Below, piece by piece: positions 53,201-64,000 of a stretch of 64,000 bases of DNA (position 1 is its first letter; the number at the start of each line of letters is the position of its first letter). The DNA comes from Viola odorata (Eukaryota; Streptophyta; Magnoliopsida; Malpighiales; Violaceae): contig OY829539.1 of assembly GCA_963691705.1 (NCBI GenBank), positions 56,022,327 through 56,086,326 of the forward strand, read 5' to 3'. The notes under the pieces were generated by a model. The model was not told the DNA's origin and did no database searches. It worked only from the letters and a program-made list of their open reading frames with translations. Position numbers and translations under genes: made by a program.

Positions 53201-56200
53201 AAACATGAGGGGTAATTGAAAAACTTTTAAACATGGGGGCTTTATAACAAAAATAAGGGCCAAAATGTATGACTTCCTTCTGTGGTTGTTGAATCCTGAT
53301 GTATCATTTGATTCCATGTCATTTGCTTTAGTCATCTTTTATTTGTTTTTTTTTTTTTTTGCGGCTGAGCAGCAAATTGATGTTTGAACTTAGAACCCTA
53401 TAATAACACTTAGGCAAAAAGCTTCTGGAAAAGGATGTTTATTGGAAAATTTATTAGGAATGAAACAGATTATGAAGAACATCAATTAAGGATGCATTGA
53501 AACTGGGAAACAGGATGAATTCACAAAGTCTATATACTCTTACTAAAATTTGGAGCATTGTTGTCTGATACCCAGAGGAAATTTTTTAGCTGTTACCTAA
53601 CCAGGACTGAGTATAAAAATATTTCTTTCCAGAAAATGTATAATTAATATCTAGGAGGATTTAAATCTCATTATCTTGTACCCTCCTTGTATCTTCTTTT
53701 GCAATGCAGTTGAAGTTTTGATTTGGTCTGTTTCAGATAAAACTCAGAGGATTTTTGTCCCACATCCAGCAACTTCGTATCGGTTACTGGGGACTCTCAT
53801 CTGTAAAAGCCCAATCCATGTTATCTCAAGGCTTGTCATCCCCACGTCCAACAGATTCAGATGAGAATCAGCAACCTGTTGAGGCTTCTGGTATTGGTAG
53901 GAGTTGGGTTCACAGCATGTTCAGCAGAGATTTTTCCAGAGTGAACTCTAGTCGTGTTCGTAAATGGACTTCTGATGTTAATTCAGGTTTGTCTTTTAAT
54001 AACAAATGGCTACTTGAATTATTATTTATTATTGTTGGTTACCACTAACCACCATTATATTTGTGTTGAGTTCAGCGCCCGATGAAAATGGGTCGCCCCG
54101 CAAGCAAGATTTGTCTGGCGCTGCACCAAAGAGAATCCAAACTAATGTCCGCATTCTTAGGGGTCATAGTGGTGCTGTTACTGCTTTACATTGTGTAACA
54201 AGAAGAGAGGTGTGGGATCTAGTTAGTGATCGTGAAGATGCAGGTTTCTTTATCAGCGGAAGCACAGACTGCATGGTAATTAGTCATCTGATAATTTATT
54301 CCTTTCAATTCGGAAAATCTGAAGTGTGTGCTTGCTTTTTGTTGATTAATGGACAGCATTGTTATATCATGGCGTTCAACTTTTGCAAAAGTGATGTTTA
54401 TCCTTTTCAAAAATCGTGCAGGTTAATATCTGGGATCCTAGCTTTCGTGGTTCTGAACTTCGTGCAACTTTGAAAGGCCATACGAGGTAGCATGCACATA
54501 AACAATTTTTTAGTTTTGTGAAAGCATGCTGCTGTGCTGATCACAATCTCAATGATTTTACCCCTTACTAGAGTTACTGTAGAAACTTGCTGATTCCTCA
54601 CTTTCACTCTTTGGCTTCCTGCACAGAACTGTTCGAGCTATAAGTTCTGATCGAGGAAAGGTAGTATCTGGATCTGATGATCAGTCTGTTATTGTTTGGG
54701 ACAAACAAACATCACAGCTTCTAGAAGAGCTGAAGGGCCATGATGCACAGGTTTGCCTACTCACATAGCACCTTTTATAGGTTTCTAGGCTGGGCTTGGA
54801 ATTAAAAAGTTTCAAGTTCCATGCATCATCAATCTAACTGCCTTGACTGTTTCAGTTTACAGCTTGCATTGTGTGTATTCTATTTAATCTTAGTATGTCT
54901 ACTTGAAATCTAATTATTTGCCTTTCTATTAGTCCTGTTCTTAATAATCACCAGGGATTGTTTGATATAGATCATTGCACCAGAAAGGTCATAATTTTTT
55001 TTCAGTCTTCAAGCGGTCCCTCAACTGTATTTGATCCATTTGAGTTTTTCAACATTCAGTTTGTTTTCTTTTTATTTGTTTTGCAATTTGTGTTACATGG
55101 TAAGGAATACAATTATCGTTTAGGTTTTGGTGCTATTTATTATGTCACTAGTAGATTTTATATTCTTAAAAAAAATTCTTCTGCACATGATCAACTAACA
55201 ACCTAAGGCTGTGGTTGTGGAGTTCTTGAGGCTGAAATTCCTAGATTAATACTTAGGGAATGTTTACCCTTGTAATTTCCCCCTCCTTTAAATGGGTTTG
55301 GCATTTTTTTTTTTTGAAAGGGGAATATGCTAGGGGTTAATGTATGTTAACCCTCAAAGGGGAAGGGGGCAATATAATGGGGAAAGGGAGTTGTTTATAT
55401 TAATTTTCTCTCCCTTCCTTAAATTTATACCCCCGTACAATTTTTATTTATTTATACTAACAAATGGGACCCGTGTATCTTTCATCACTCCTCACTTTTT
55501 CCTTGCACATTATTATTGAGACCCACTTGTTCACTCATTCTAACCCGAATTTTGATTAAACTATTAATGAGACCCACTCTTTATACACTTTTTTTGAACC
55601 TCTACGAAACCTCCTAACACTTGATCCAATAACATCTTTTACACCCTTAAAATTTAACCTCTATTTTGAACCTCAATCAAGACAACTTCCACTCGGCACT
55701 GTCGGATTACTAAGGCTGACTTTCATCCCTCCTCAACCGGTGGACACCCTTAAGAAGGTTGTTAACTTATTTTGAATGTTTGACTGTGTCCTTGAACTAA
55801 GAGGCAGAAACTAGTCATAGGTTTCACTAATATTTTATTTGAACCCTGGGGATTTATATTCTTAAAGTGCTCTTTGCATTGTGGCTGCAGCTTAGAGACG
55901 TATACTCTTTATTTAATAAACAACGTAACTCTAAGATATCAATGCGCCTTTCCAAACTATTACAGTCGAACATCCATCGGCCTATATATTTAGTCCATTT
56001 CATTGCTTTGATAACTCCTCTCTCCTGGATAAGAGTGGTTTTTAGACTTCTTGATATGGTTATTGAGATTGTTAGTATCTTTGGTATCACTCAATAGTTG
56101 ACAGAATTTTTTAAAGCACACTACATTGAAGCAAATCTACTCGCTGAGACACTGAAGCAAAAACTATTTAGGCTTTAATGTAGTTTGGAAATTACTAGAA

Positions 56201-58428
56201 AGGCAAACAGTGAAGCAAAAACTTAAAAGTTAACAGACCTAAGTGAACCAAAATTAAAAATAGAAGAGTTTGAAGACCCTATCAAACACAGTAAATTTAC
56301 TTCCAAATTTCCCCCCCATTTTTGGAGAATTATGTCATGCTTGTACCTGTTTTGTGTTACACTATCATCTCTGTTTTGTACATTCAGATACTAGTAACTT
56401 ATGTGTCAGATGTTTCAAACTTGAAGTATTTATTTTGTTTATTCTTTTAGGTCAGCTGTGTTCGTATGCTGTCAGGTGAACGGGTCCTTACTGCCGCCCA
56501 TGATGGGTCTGTGAAGATGTGGGATGTTCGTACCGATACTTGTGTAGCAACAGTTGGCCGCTGCTCTAGTGCAGTCTTATGCATGGAGTATGATGACTCC
56601 ACTGGAATCTTAGCTGCTGCTGGTAGAGATGCGTATGGATTTCTAAGCTCTAAATTTTATTTGCCACTGCATAACGCAAGATCTTTGTTTTTTATTAACT
56701 AAAGTCCAATCTGGTGGCTACTTTCATGACCAGGGTTGCAAATATCTATGACATACGTGCTGGAAGACAGATGCACAAGCTTTTAGGGCATACAAAGTGG
56801 ATTCGGTGAGCTTAAAAAGTGTGGCGTGTCCTTTATATTGAAATCACTAGCTGTATCCGAGTAATCCATATTCATCCAAGTCCATTATGCAGGTCACTTA
56901 GGATGTCTGGGGACACTCTGGTTACCGGTAGTGATGATTGGACGGCAAGAGTGTGGTCTGTGTCACGAGGAACTTGTGATGCAGTTCTGGCTTGCCATGC
57001 TGGTCCAATATTATGTGTTGAGTATTCCATGGCGGACAGGGGAATAATAACAGGTTGGGAACATGTTTGAACTTATGTTTCTCATTGCCTCAAGTGATGA
57101 TATGAGATATTAAGGATATGTGCTGACATACTACATTATTTTTAGGTTCAACTGATGGCCTAATCCGGTTTTGGGAAAATGATGAGGGTAAGAGCGATAC
57201 ATTTCTTTAGAAGTTGAATTTTCTTTTCTAAAAATAAAAAGGAAAAGAAATTTGTTTGATGTTGAGTCTATTTTCTTAGTTTAGTCATTGTTTTTTCTGT
57301 AAATTGCGTCAGTACCTTTTGACATCACATTTAACTTTTTCCCAGTTATTTCTTACCCTATCTTGCCTGCTAATAGTTGCTAACCTAATTTAACTTTTTT
57401 TATAGTTGGTATAAGATGTGTGAAGAATGTTACTATTCATAATGCCTCTATACTATCCATCAATGCTGGAGATCACTGGTTGGGCGTGGGAGCAGCTGAC
57501 AATTCAATGTCCCTGTTTCATCGCCCTCAAGAGAGACACGGTACCCTCTCTGTCTCTGGATCAAAAATGGCCGGGTGGCAACTTTACAGAACACCGCAGA
57601 GGACAGTTGCCATGGTATGAGTCTTGTTTTGTGCTCGTCAAACACTAAAGTGATGCTTATACTTTTCTGGTGGTTAAACATTGTGCATTTTACTATCTGC
57701 AATGTCACCTAGGTTCTCCTATCAGTATTTGTAAGCCTATTCATGGGAATGTTTAGTTAAAAATTAAATTAACTTTGATGGCATTAATATAAGTAAAATT
57801 CTGAGTCTAAGTTGGCATCATTTTGTTTTCTCCTGGGGATGCTTTTCCCTCTTTTCTTTAAGCCCATAAGCATCTACTCGCTGAGACCACTCAATCATGT
57901 CTAGTTTGGGTTTTAACAAGTTCTCCATTCTACTCAGTTGAGATGGGAGTGAAGAGGAGGTATTTCTGATTTGTCAACTTTGATCCATGTAATCTAAGAT
58001 GGATGTGTTTTCTAGTTCGTCATGCGCATGCATGGTGTACATTTAATGCTTTCAAAAAATTTCTTCCAAACTTGCAACCCATGCTTCTGTTGTATAGAGT
58101 CTGGTAATAGTGTATGCAGGTAGGACTAACTCCTGATTGTGATATATACTCTAAATAATGGATGGCATTGTTGTTGATTATGCTATTTTTCTCCTCCTAT
58201 ATTCTGTAAAACTTTTAATGTTGATTTCGCAGTTTTAGTGCATCATATTGGTTTTGTTATCTTCTGTAATGTTTTGAACTATATACATTGTTATTTAGTC
58301 TGACCGTCTTTTTCCCCCTTGTGGTGTTTCAGGTCAGATGTGTGGCTTCCGACCTTGAAAGGAAAAGGATATGCAGTGGTGGTCGTAATGGACTTCTTAG
58401 GCTATGGGAAGCAACCACCACCATCTGA
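41284..58428 (+). CDS. SCD1: SCD1 homologue: DENN and WD40 protein of cytokinesis and trafficking
   Basis: 31 exons close in frame to 1206 aa: 41284-41457, 41558-41651, 44098-44299, 44570-44711, 44855-44955, 45365-45428, 45638-45751, 46691-46911, 47581-47635, 47739-47822, 48761-48956, 49147-49273, 49383-49434, 49522-49566, 50246-50321, 50455-50528, 50613-50663, 50932-51089, 51376-51423, 52474-52531, 52637-52720, 53737-53986, 54076-54275, 54422-54486, 54627-54750, 56451-56632, 56734-56805, 56893-57053, 57146-57187, 57406-57614, 58333-58428. A tripartite DENN domain (MARIFEYFVVCGLGPEMRT, FSGVDYIDAPTPYMMGLHS), a helical linker and C-terminal WD40 repeats from about residue 850 match Arabidopsis STOMATAL CYTOKINESIS-DEFECTIVE1. 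That protein works with SCD2 and RabE GTPases in exocytosis and cell-plate formation. No lesion is seen. Confidence 0.95.
43321..43650. repeat. 180-bp-period tandem duplication in SCD1 intron 2
   Basis: Copies 43321-43470 and 43501-43650 align at a constant offset of 180 bp. They share gtgaaggtgccatgaaac and aaagctatattggttt, with moderate divergence elsewhere. They lie in the 2.4-kb second intron. Confidence 0.85.
51463..51944. mobile_element. MITE with about 50-bp TIRs in SCD1 intron 19
   Basis: The left end gggtaaagtacataaaaccc pairs with the right end, whose reverse complement is ggggaaactacataaaaacc. Both continue into aaaatgttccacttaaccc. TATTT flanks both sides and may be a 5-bp target duplication. 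There is no coding capacity. A degenerate relative lies at 63145-63540. Confidence 0.75.
52958..53264. mobile_element. Inverted-repeat element in SCD1 intron 21
   Basis: The left end (ttgcccctatatttgttct, then cctcatgttta) matches the reverse complement of the right end (ttggcccttatttttgtta, then ccctcatgttta) imperfectly over about 70 bp. This indicates a roughly 300-bp non-autonomous TIR element. No clear target duplication was found. Confidence 0.5.
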
Positions 58429-59433
58429 TTGTGTCATACATGTCTTGGATTGTACTACTCGTGATTGCAATTGTAAGAGCTGTAAGGAGAAGTGAAGCAG
58501 TGTACGGGGACTGTTGTTGAAAGCCATGATTAAGTGTTTGGTGACTGCATTATTCATCTGCCTATGGAATCTGTAAATGAAGAGTGACATACTGAAGGCA
58601 GAAACGGGAAGTTTGCTGGACAGATGAGGTACACTACCTTAATGTGCCATTTCCGCGACGCATTAAGAGTGCTGCTCACACATTGTATTTTGGTTAGTTC
58701 TAAAGATTCTGAGTTGTGCATAGTTCTGAGCTTGCATTTTGTTTTATGAATATTTCTTTGTACAAAAATCTTGAGCGGGAAGATCACGGTATATTTGGGT
58801 GTAGGAACTAATGGGGAAGACAATGAAGTTTTGTTGGCGTTTTCTTGTGCGACTTTAGTATTACTAAAATTTGCTTGAATCCTATGGTTTTTAAACTTTG
58901 TACCTCAGTTTTTTCAATGTGACTTAAGTTGACTTCATTTAGAACACTATGCCTACATTTGTATGTATGTATTAAAATCTGTCAGCAGCCTTTTTAATGG
59001 CTGAGGAACAGACTGGTTCAGACATTGGTTTGTTTACTTTTGATTGAGACCTAGTGGATCATGTGGAGGGGTGAAAGTGAGTTCCAGCCGTATGAATCTG
59101 AGATTGGTAATCCACAAATCTATCGTTTAACGTAGAAAAGTCGACCTTTGAACTCGATAGGATTCTCAGCTGATCAATTGATTGCAGTTGATATTGGTAA
59201 CATTTAAGAATAATTTATATTTCTTTGAAAAACAGACATCTTGTTCTCTTATATACATTCAATTCATGAAAACACAAACTAGATACCAAAACTCGTTTGC
59301 ATCTGGACTTTTCAGTTGAGGAGATTTTCCTTTCTTTTTTAATCCATATAAATCCTACTTGGCCCTGAATTAATAAACGAAAGAGAAAAAAGAAGAGAGA
59401 AAACTCAAAATTTAAAATAAACACCATCTTCAA
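58429..59433. other. SCD1 3' flank
   Basis: Presumed SCD1 3' UTR followed by AT-rich DNA. No exon is recognised. The - strand PLAC8 pseudogene converges from the right. Confidence 0.35.
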
Positions 59434-59858
59434 TTAGGGCCTCATTCTTTGGTTCATCGGCGGCGTCATTGCAACTTGAGGCTGCTTTTGCATGCTCTGG
59501 TTCTCTACATTTGCGTGCCATCCTGCAAAACACGAAAAATTAGATTGATCCCATGAGCAATCCTTTCCCATAGATCCAAATTTTTAACTTATGCATTTCA
59601 AGTTTCTTTTGCCAAAAGTTATGATGGAAAAATAAAATTATCCTGATTAGAGATTGATTGGGGTTCTGTTTCTTACCAACGGCGGGATTGAAACCTCTAT
59701 GTTGGAGCTCTCTGTACTCTTGACAGAGAGCACACCATTCGAAAAGGAAATGTGTCATCCAATCGGGCGCAGGATCCTCAATCAGTCCATATTTAGCCCT
59801 CAGCTTGGTTCTGTAGCTGCATGATACTATGCATGGCAAGTAAATGACCAATGCAATC

Positions 59859-60928
59859 AAACCATACACTAAGCTTGGTTCTGTAGCGGCAGTTTCAATG
59901 GCCGAGGAAGATGGTGGCGGCAGTGGAAGGGCTGGGCACGGTTCGGTTCGGTTCGAGTTTAGACAAAATCAAAACCAGAACCAAAGTTTAAAATCGGTTC
60001 GGTTCGGTTCCGGGTAATGTATTTTTAAAACTAGAACCAAACCGCACCAGAACCATTTGGTTACGGTTCGGTTCGGGTTGTTTCGGTGAAATTAAAACGC
60101 CAAAACATAAAAAAAACGTCATTTTTATCAATACATAATAAATTACAATGTAAAAGTATCATGAAACAAAATTGAAACTTACCTAGTTTCAAGAACAAAT
60201 GGGAGTTCAGCAAAGCCTGGAAATTATGGATTTGGATGCAGACTCATTAATGGGCAGAAGCAAAGTAAGAAGGAGCAAGGTCAGAATTTTCATGGTTAGG
60301 AAATTAAGTAGCAGCAGCAGCAACTATGGTCCTTCGGGAAGGCAATTGCTAGTTAGTAGATCCAAATTCCAATTTGTCTTGGAAATGAGGTTTATGAAGA
60401 GAAGAGGTGTGTTCTGCTCCTTCGGGAAACAAAACATATATTATAAAATAATAATATATATTATTATATAATATTTCGGGTAATCGGGTAAAGCGGGTAA
60501 ACCGATATATAGAACTGAAACCGAACCATTTATTTATGAACGGTTCGGTTCGGTTCTGATTCTACTGTTTTTCAACTTAAAACCCAAACCAAACCATCCC
60601 AGTTCGGTCTGATTCGGGGAATCGGTTCGGGTTTTCGGTTTTTTAGCCCAGCCCTAAGTGGAGCAGGTGGCGGCGGTGAAGAAGAATAAAGATTTTTGTG
60701 TTTTTTAGGGTTTGGGTTTGGGCTGCTAGTAGAGTTGTTTGGGCTTGGGCCTTGAGAGAGGCTTGTTTGTTTTGTGGGGAGTGACGAGTGAGTTCGTAGT
60801 CTGTTGTCTGTAGAGCAAATTTATTTGACTTGTATCTCTTGTATTTGGTTCGTGTTCTCTATGGTCATTTTTCATGACCCAATAAATATATATCTCTTTC
60901 TATTAAAAGAAAAAAAACCATACACTAA
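59859..60928 (+). mobile_element. Retroposed poly(A)-tailed insertion with 14-bp target duplication
   Basis: The sequence aaaccatacactaa occurs at 59859-59872 and 60915-60928. Together these copies restore the open PLAC8 exon. The insert (59873-60914) ends in attaaaagaaaaaa after aataaa (60882-60887), the signature of target-primed reverse transcription of an mRNA. It starts with 15-16 bases copied from the nearby exon (agcttggttctgtagc, 59872-59887 and 59802-59817). The retrocopy contains ATG at 59898 and a tiny Gly/Glu-rich reading frame (MAEEDGGGSG) interrupted by a TIR element, resuming as SGAGGGGEEE before TAA. The parent gene is not recognised. Confidence 0.75.
59928..60656. mobile_element. 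TIR element (hAT-like) nested in the retroposed insert
   Basis: The ends are AGGGCTGGGC and GCCCAGCCCT. Subterminal arrays of ggttcgg in the left arm are inverted relative to those in the right arm. AGTGGA flanks both sides (59922-59927 and 60657-60662), a partial target duplication. It is 729 bp without transposase and carries an internal AT-rich segment. Elements of this kind (short GC-rich TIRs, ggttcgg subterminal repeats) are common in plants. The hAT assignment is inference. Confidence 0.7.
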
Positions 60929-61958
60929 TCTATTCGACGTGCAAGCTGCAACCAACCAACCAACCATATGATTCATCAATTTTAAGTATTTATATTACTG
61001 TAATTAGCAGAATAATTGTATTTTGACATCAACTACTACAGTTTTATTTCACTTACTAGTCTAGCCATTGTCAATAATTTCTGCAATCTGACCAAATGTC
61101 ACACAAGGGAAGAAGGCTGTTACCAGTGCTGAGATCATAGCAAAAAAAAAAAAAAAAAAAAAAACGCATCATGTAAATGTCAGGTAGGGAAAAAATAAGA
61201 AGAAATATTTCAGGAATTGATTTGTGTAAATTTGGTTGTTTCTTACCATTTTCTGGATCATCCATTCAATCAAACATCCCTGTACTCCATCTCTGATTAA
61301 AAACCTGTGCTGGCTGTTGGGACACAGGAATACCTGCAGCAGCTATATTGTTGTTGAGCTGAGGAAGAGGATTTTTTTGGGGTAGAAGGCATATTGTATC
61401 CTGTTACAGGATTATGAGGAGGGAATTGGACAGGCTGAGGCAGAGTAGGCTTTACAGGGAAATCCTGTGGTGGTGGGTATGGTGCAGGATTCTGATTTGG
61501 GTACATGGGATTAGCCTGCCGCGGACTTGGTGGAGGGAACTGAACAGGCTGATTAGCAGGATTTCCCTGAGGTGGGTATGAGTATGGTCCAGCAGGCTGC
61601 AGGTTAGGATTTTGGGATTGGGGAGGAGGGAACTGAACAGGCTGATGAGTAGTAGGAGGAGGAGGAGGGGGATATGCTGGTGGTGGGTACGCAGTCGTGG
61701 GCTCATTTGGGTTCAGTATTGGGTTTTGAATGGGTACTGAGCGGGCTGCTGGTCTGGTTGAGGCCCAAATCCCTGTGGATATTGTTGTTCTTGATAGTAG
61801 CTGGGTTCCTGAACATGGGCAGAGTAATTTTCCTGATGAGAGTGAGAGATTTCTGGAGGAGTTGGGTCGTGTTGGTTGTATTCCTGAGGTGGTTGGGTCA
61901 CAAATCCCTGATGCTGGTCAGTTTGGTAGGATGAAGGATCTGCTGGTGGACGCCCCAT

Positions 61959-64000
61959 TTTCCTGCTCTGCTGATCAGAGCTCTTTGGGCTATTATTACC
62001 AAATTAAAGAGGAAACAAAGAAGGAGAGGCAGGGAAGAATGCAGAGTTTAATTACGAGGCTAAAGGGGAGGGAGAGAGAGAGGCTTTATTATAAGTTGTC
62101 CAAATTCAAATTGTATAAGCAGATTGGCTTTATTATACTTAAGTTATTATCTTAATTATAATTGATAATTAATTTCCAATTATAGTTAGTTTATGTATAG
62201 ATATTTAATTATAAATGGTAAAACTAATTAATGAATATAGGGTAATTTTGACAAAATTTAAAAATATAATCAAAATTATCTACTTTACGTGATTACAGTT
62301 AAAAGAAAAATGGAGGGAGTATATAATCATAATAGATTGAGATCGTAAACAACGAGACTTGAATTTGAGATTTATTACTATCACTGAAACTACCGAGCTA
62401 CAAATTTATTGATACGGAAAATTAATGTTTAACATATTTTTGTTTATTAAAAGAAATGTACGTACAAAAAAGACAAAACATTGACAAAACAAAACAAAAG
62501 GCAACAAACTCATTCTTAAATTCACAACTTGCTGCCGAGAAGAATTAAGGGAGGTGGAAAAAGACAGAAGGATTGGTGTAAACAAAAACAATTGCCTCTT
62601 GCTTTGTCAGAGTATGTAGTGCATAAGGAAGACTAACACTTTGCCAGTTGACTTTTTTAAGGGTTTACTTTGACCAAACCAAATATATTATAAAACAAAA
62701 CAAATTAGCTAGCTAGATATGGATTCGACTGGTAATTTTGTAATTTTGTAAATATATATAGAAATTTAGTTGAGAAAGATCAATAAATAATATAAAACTG
62801 TACACCAAGCTAATGCAACTGGTAAGTATATATTCTCTCTTTATAAGGTATGTCACGTTTCTTCTACTATAAACTTTTATTATAATAAAGTTTAATAAAA
62901 TTATTTAAAATAAATTTTGTCCTAACTTTTTGTCGATCTTGCTAGTAAAGTATAGAATGAATTTCTAGGAAATCAACGCTACTAGCTAGCGTACGTCTTT
63001 TCTTTTTCCATGAAATATAGAATGATTTTACGTACCAAGAATTTTGAGTTTCGATTTCTCTTCAGTCTTGTTCATGGTCTATGTGGTACCCAACCCGACC
63101 GGATTTTTGTACGGCAAAATGAGGAATGTTATATCAATCTAGGAAGGTAAACTATATAAAAAAAATACTTTATAATTTATAAAATGTTCCATTTAATCTT
63201 TTATGGTATAAAATTTTGCAATGAAATCCTATAATTCGCAAATATATAATTAAAAAATTTAAAATAAATGGTAAAATAATTTAAACATTATATGCAAATT
63301 TGAGAGAAAATGTAACAAATATGACAAAGCTCACTTTAAAAAATAAAGGAAAAAAACAAGAACTTTTAAAAAATAAATTGTAAATAATTTTTTTTCATTA
63401 TATTAAGATATACTACAATTTATTAGCTTATTTTTAAATTTTATAATTTTTTACTATTACTTTTGAATTTTTAAGCATTTAAAATGTTAAAATTGTAACT
63501 TTCAAAAAATTTGAAGGTTTAACATTTTGTATATTATGGGGGCGTTTGACGTGAGGTAATCTAGGATTCTCTCGATAAGGTAATATTAAATTCTTAAGAA
63601 TTCTTTATTTGGTACGCGTAAAACTAGGGAACCATAGAAATTTAGAATTGGCTTGTAAATTTTTTTTCCCTTAAGGTAAAAGGCAAGGGAAAATGAGTAA
63701 CTCAAAATTATCCCTATTAAGTAGGCATTATAACTTAATACGAGTATATATGATATTAATAAATAATAATATAACAATGTATTATTATGTAATAGTAATA
63801 ATATAATTTTACATAATAATACATCACTATAAAATATTATAATATATTATACTACGATAACATATAGTAATATGATATAATAAAGTATTTTATTTTATTA
63901 ACAATTCATATATTATTATATTATAATAATAATTTCTTATTATAGAATACATTATATTATATACTATATGTTATTACTCTATATTTATTTATAGTAAATA
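61959..64000. other. AT-rich intergenic DNA
   Basis: No gene is recognised. A lone Stowaway-like end (tggagggagta, about 62311-62321) has no partner. A degenerate MITE relative is listed separately at 63145-63540. From about 63720 to the window end the sequence is almost pure A/T with repeated ataataat runs. Confidence 0.4.
63145..63540. mobile_element. Degenerate relative of the intron-19 MITE
   Basis: Shares, in the same order, ataaaatgttcca, ggtaaaataattt, gcaaatttgag, aaaatgtaacaaatatg and a terminal taacattttgta with 51463-51944. Its right end is shortened and its TIRs are eroded. Confidence 0.6.

Larger units (their letters stand above)
59434..61958 (-). pseudogene. PLAC8/cys-rich (PCR/CNR family) pseudogene
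   Basis: Four exons are traceable: 61958-61247 (Pro/Gln-rich N-terminus), 61128-61057 (FPCVTFGQIAEI), 60945-59677 (YGLIALVIYLPCIVSCSYR, CALCQEYREL) and 59522-59434 (GWHANVENQ). PLAC8 proteins are membrane proteins in metal transport or cell-number control. Lesions: a frame change near 61727-61737, a second at the T7 run 61372-61378, TGA at 61268-61266 where the family has Cys, and TAG at 61063-61061 in the IIDNG-TS motif. Exon 3 is also split by a 1.04-kb insertion (59873-60914). Splice sites and most codons remain recognisable, so the gene died fairly recently. Confidence 0.87.

Noticed and set aside
55230..55760. Possible element in SCD1 intron 25 (gggaatgtttaccc, ggggttaatg)
   Set aside because: Suggestive G/C runs and short inverted phrases, but no matching ends or target duplication could be drawn.
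60199..60471. 90-codon open frame in the ggttcgg-rich element
   Set aside because: Ser/Arg-rich, without a recognisable domain. It lies inside a non-autonomous TIR element.
61730..62155. 141-codon + strand open frame over the PLAC8 5' exon
   Set aside because: Antisense of the Pro/Gln-rich pseudogene exon, running into AT-rich DNA.
62311..62321. Stowaway terminus tggagggagta
   Set aside because: No inverted partner was found upstream or downstream, so no element can be delimited.

Overview
The window is nuclear DNA of a eudicot plant. It holds many-exon genes with GT-AG introns, AT-rich intergenic DNA, a chromovirus LTR retrotransposon, MITE-like elements and a plant-type U5 snRNA gene. The CYP736A-like P450s would suit an asterid, perhaps Lamiales, but the species cannot be fixed from the sequence alone.

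Layout: (1) 1-3165, 3' part of a RuvB-like 2 (Reptin/TIP49b) ATPase gene, + strand. (2) 3166-12073, a repeat-rich gap with AT-rich direct repeats, a transposon-protein fragment, a Stowaway-type MITE, an unusual inverted array of a short near-palindromic unit (7020-7264) and an LTR-retrotransposon-like remnant. (3) 12074-17066, a divergent Mediator subunit 25 gene in 15 exons. (4) 17371-17501, a U5 snRNA gene with USE, TATA and 3' box. (5) 18009-22567, a 9-exon membrane-associated lipase-like alpha/beta hydrolase, - strand. (6) 23496-36707, a cluster of three CYP71-clan P450 genes. One is on the - strand and two are a recent + strand tandem duplication. A young Ty3/Gypsy chromovirus (26771-32514, TSD ATTAT, LTRs identical by eye) sits in the divergent promoter region. 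(7) 38868-40379, an intronless PPR gene resembling PNM1, - strand. (8) 41284-58428, the 31-exon SCD1 gene (DENN plus WD40), + strand. (9) 59434-61958, a PLAC8-domain pseudogene, - strand, with frameshifts, nonsense codons and an exon split by a retroposed, poly(A)-tailed insertion that itself carries a TIR element. (10) 61959-64000, AT-rich DNA with a degenerate MITE.

The host genes are mostly unrelated housekeeping or regulatory genes: chromatin ATPase, transcription coactivator, spliceosomal RNA, lipase, PPR and a trafficking/cytokinesis factor. Only the P450 trio forms a functional cluster. I see no wholly new pathway. The least explained structures are the inverted-repeat array at 7 kb, the nested retroposition at 60 kb and the two possible C-termini of MED25. 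Exon coordinates were derived by hand from splice sites, reading-frame closure and family memory, without alignments.
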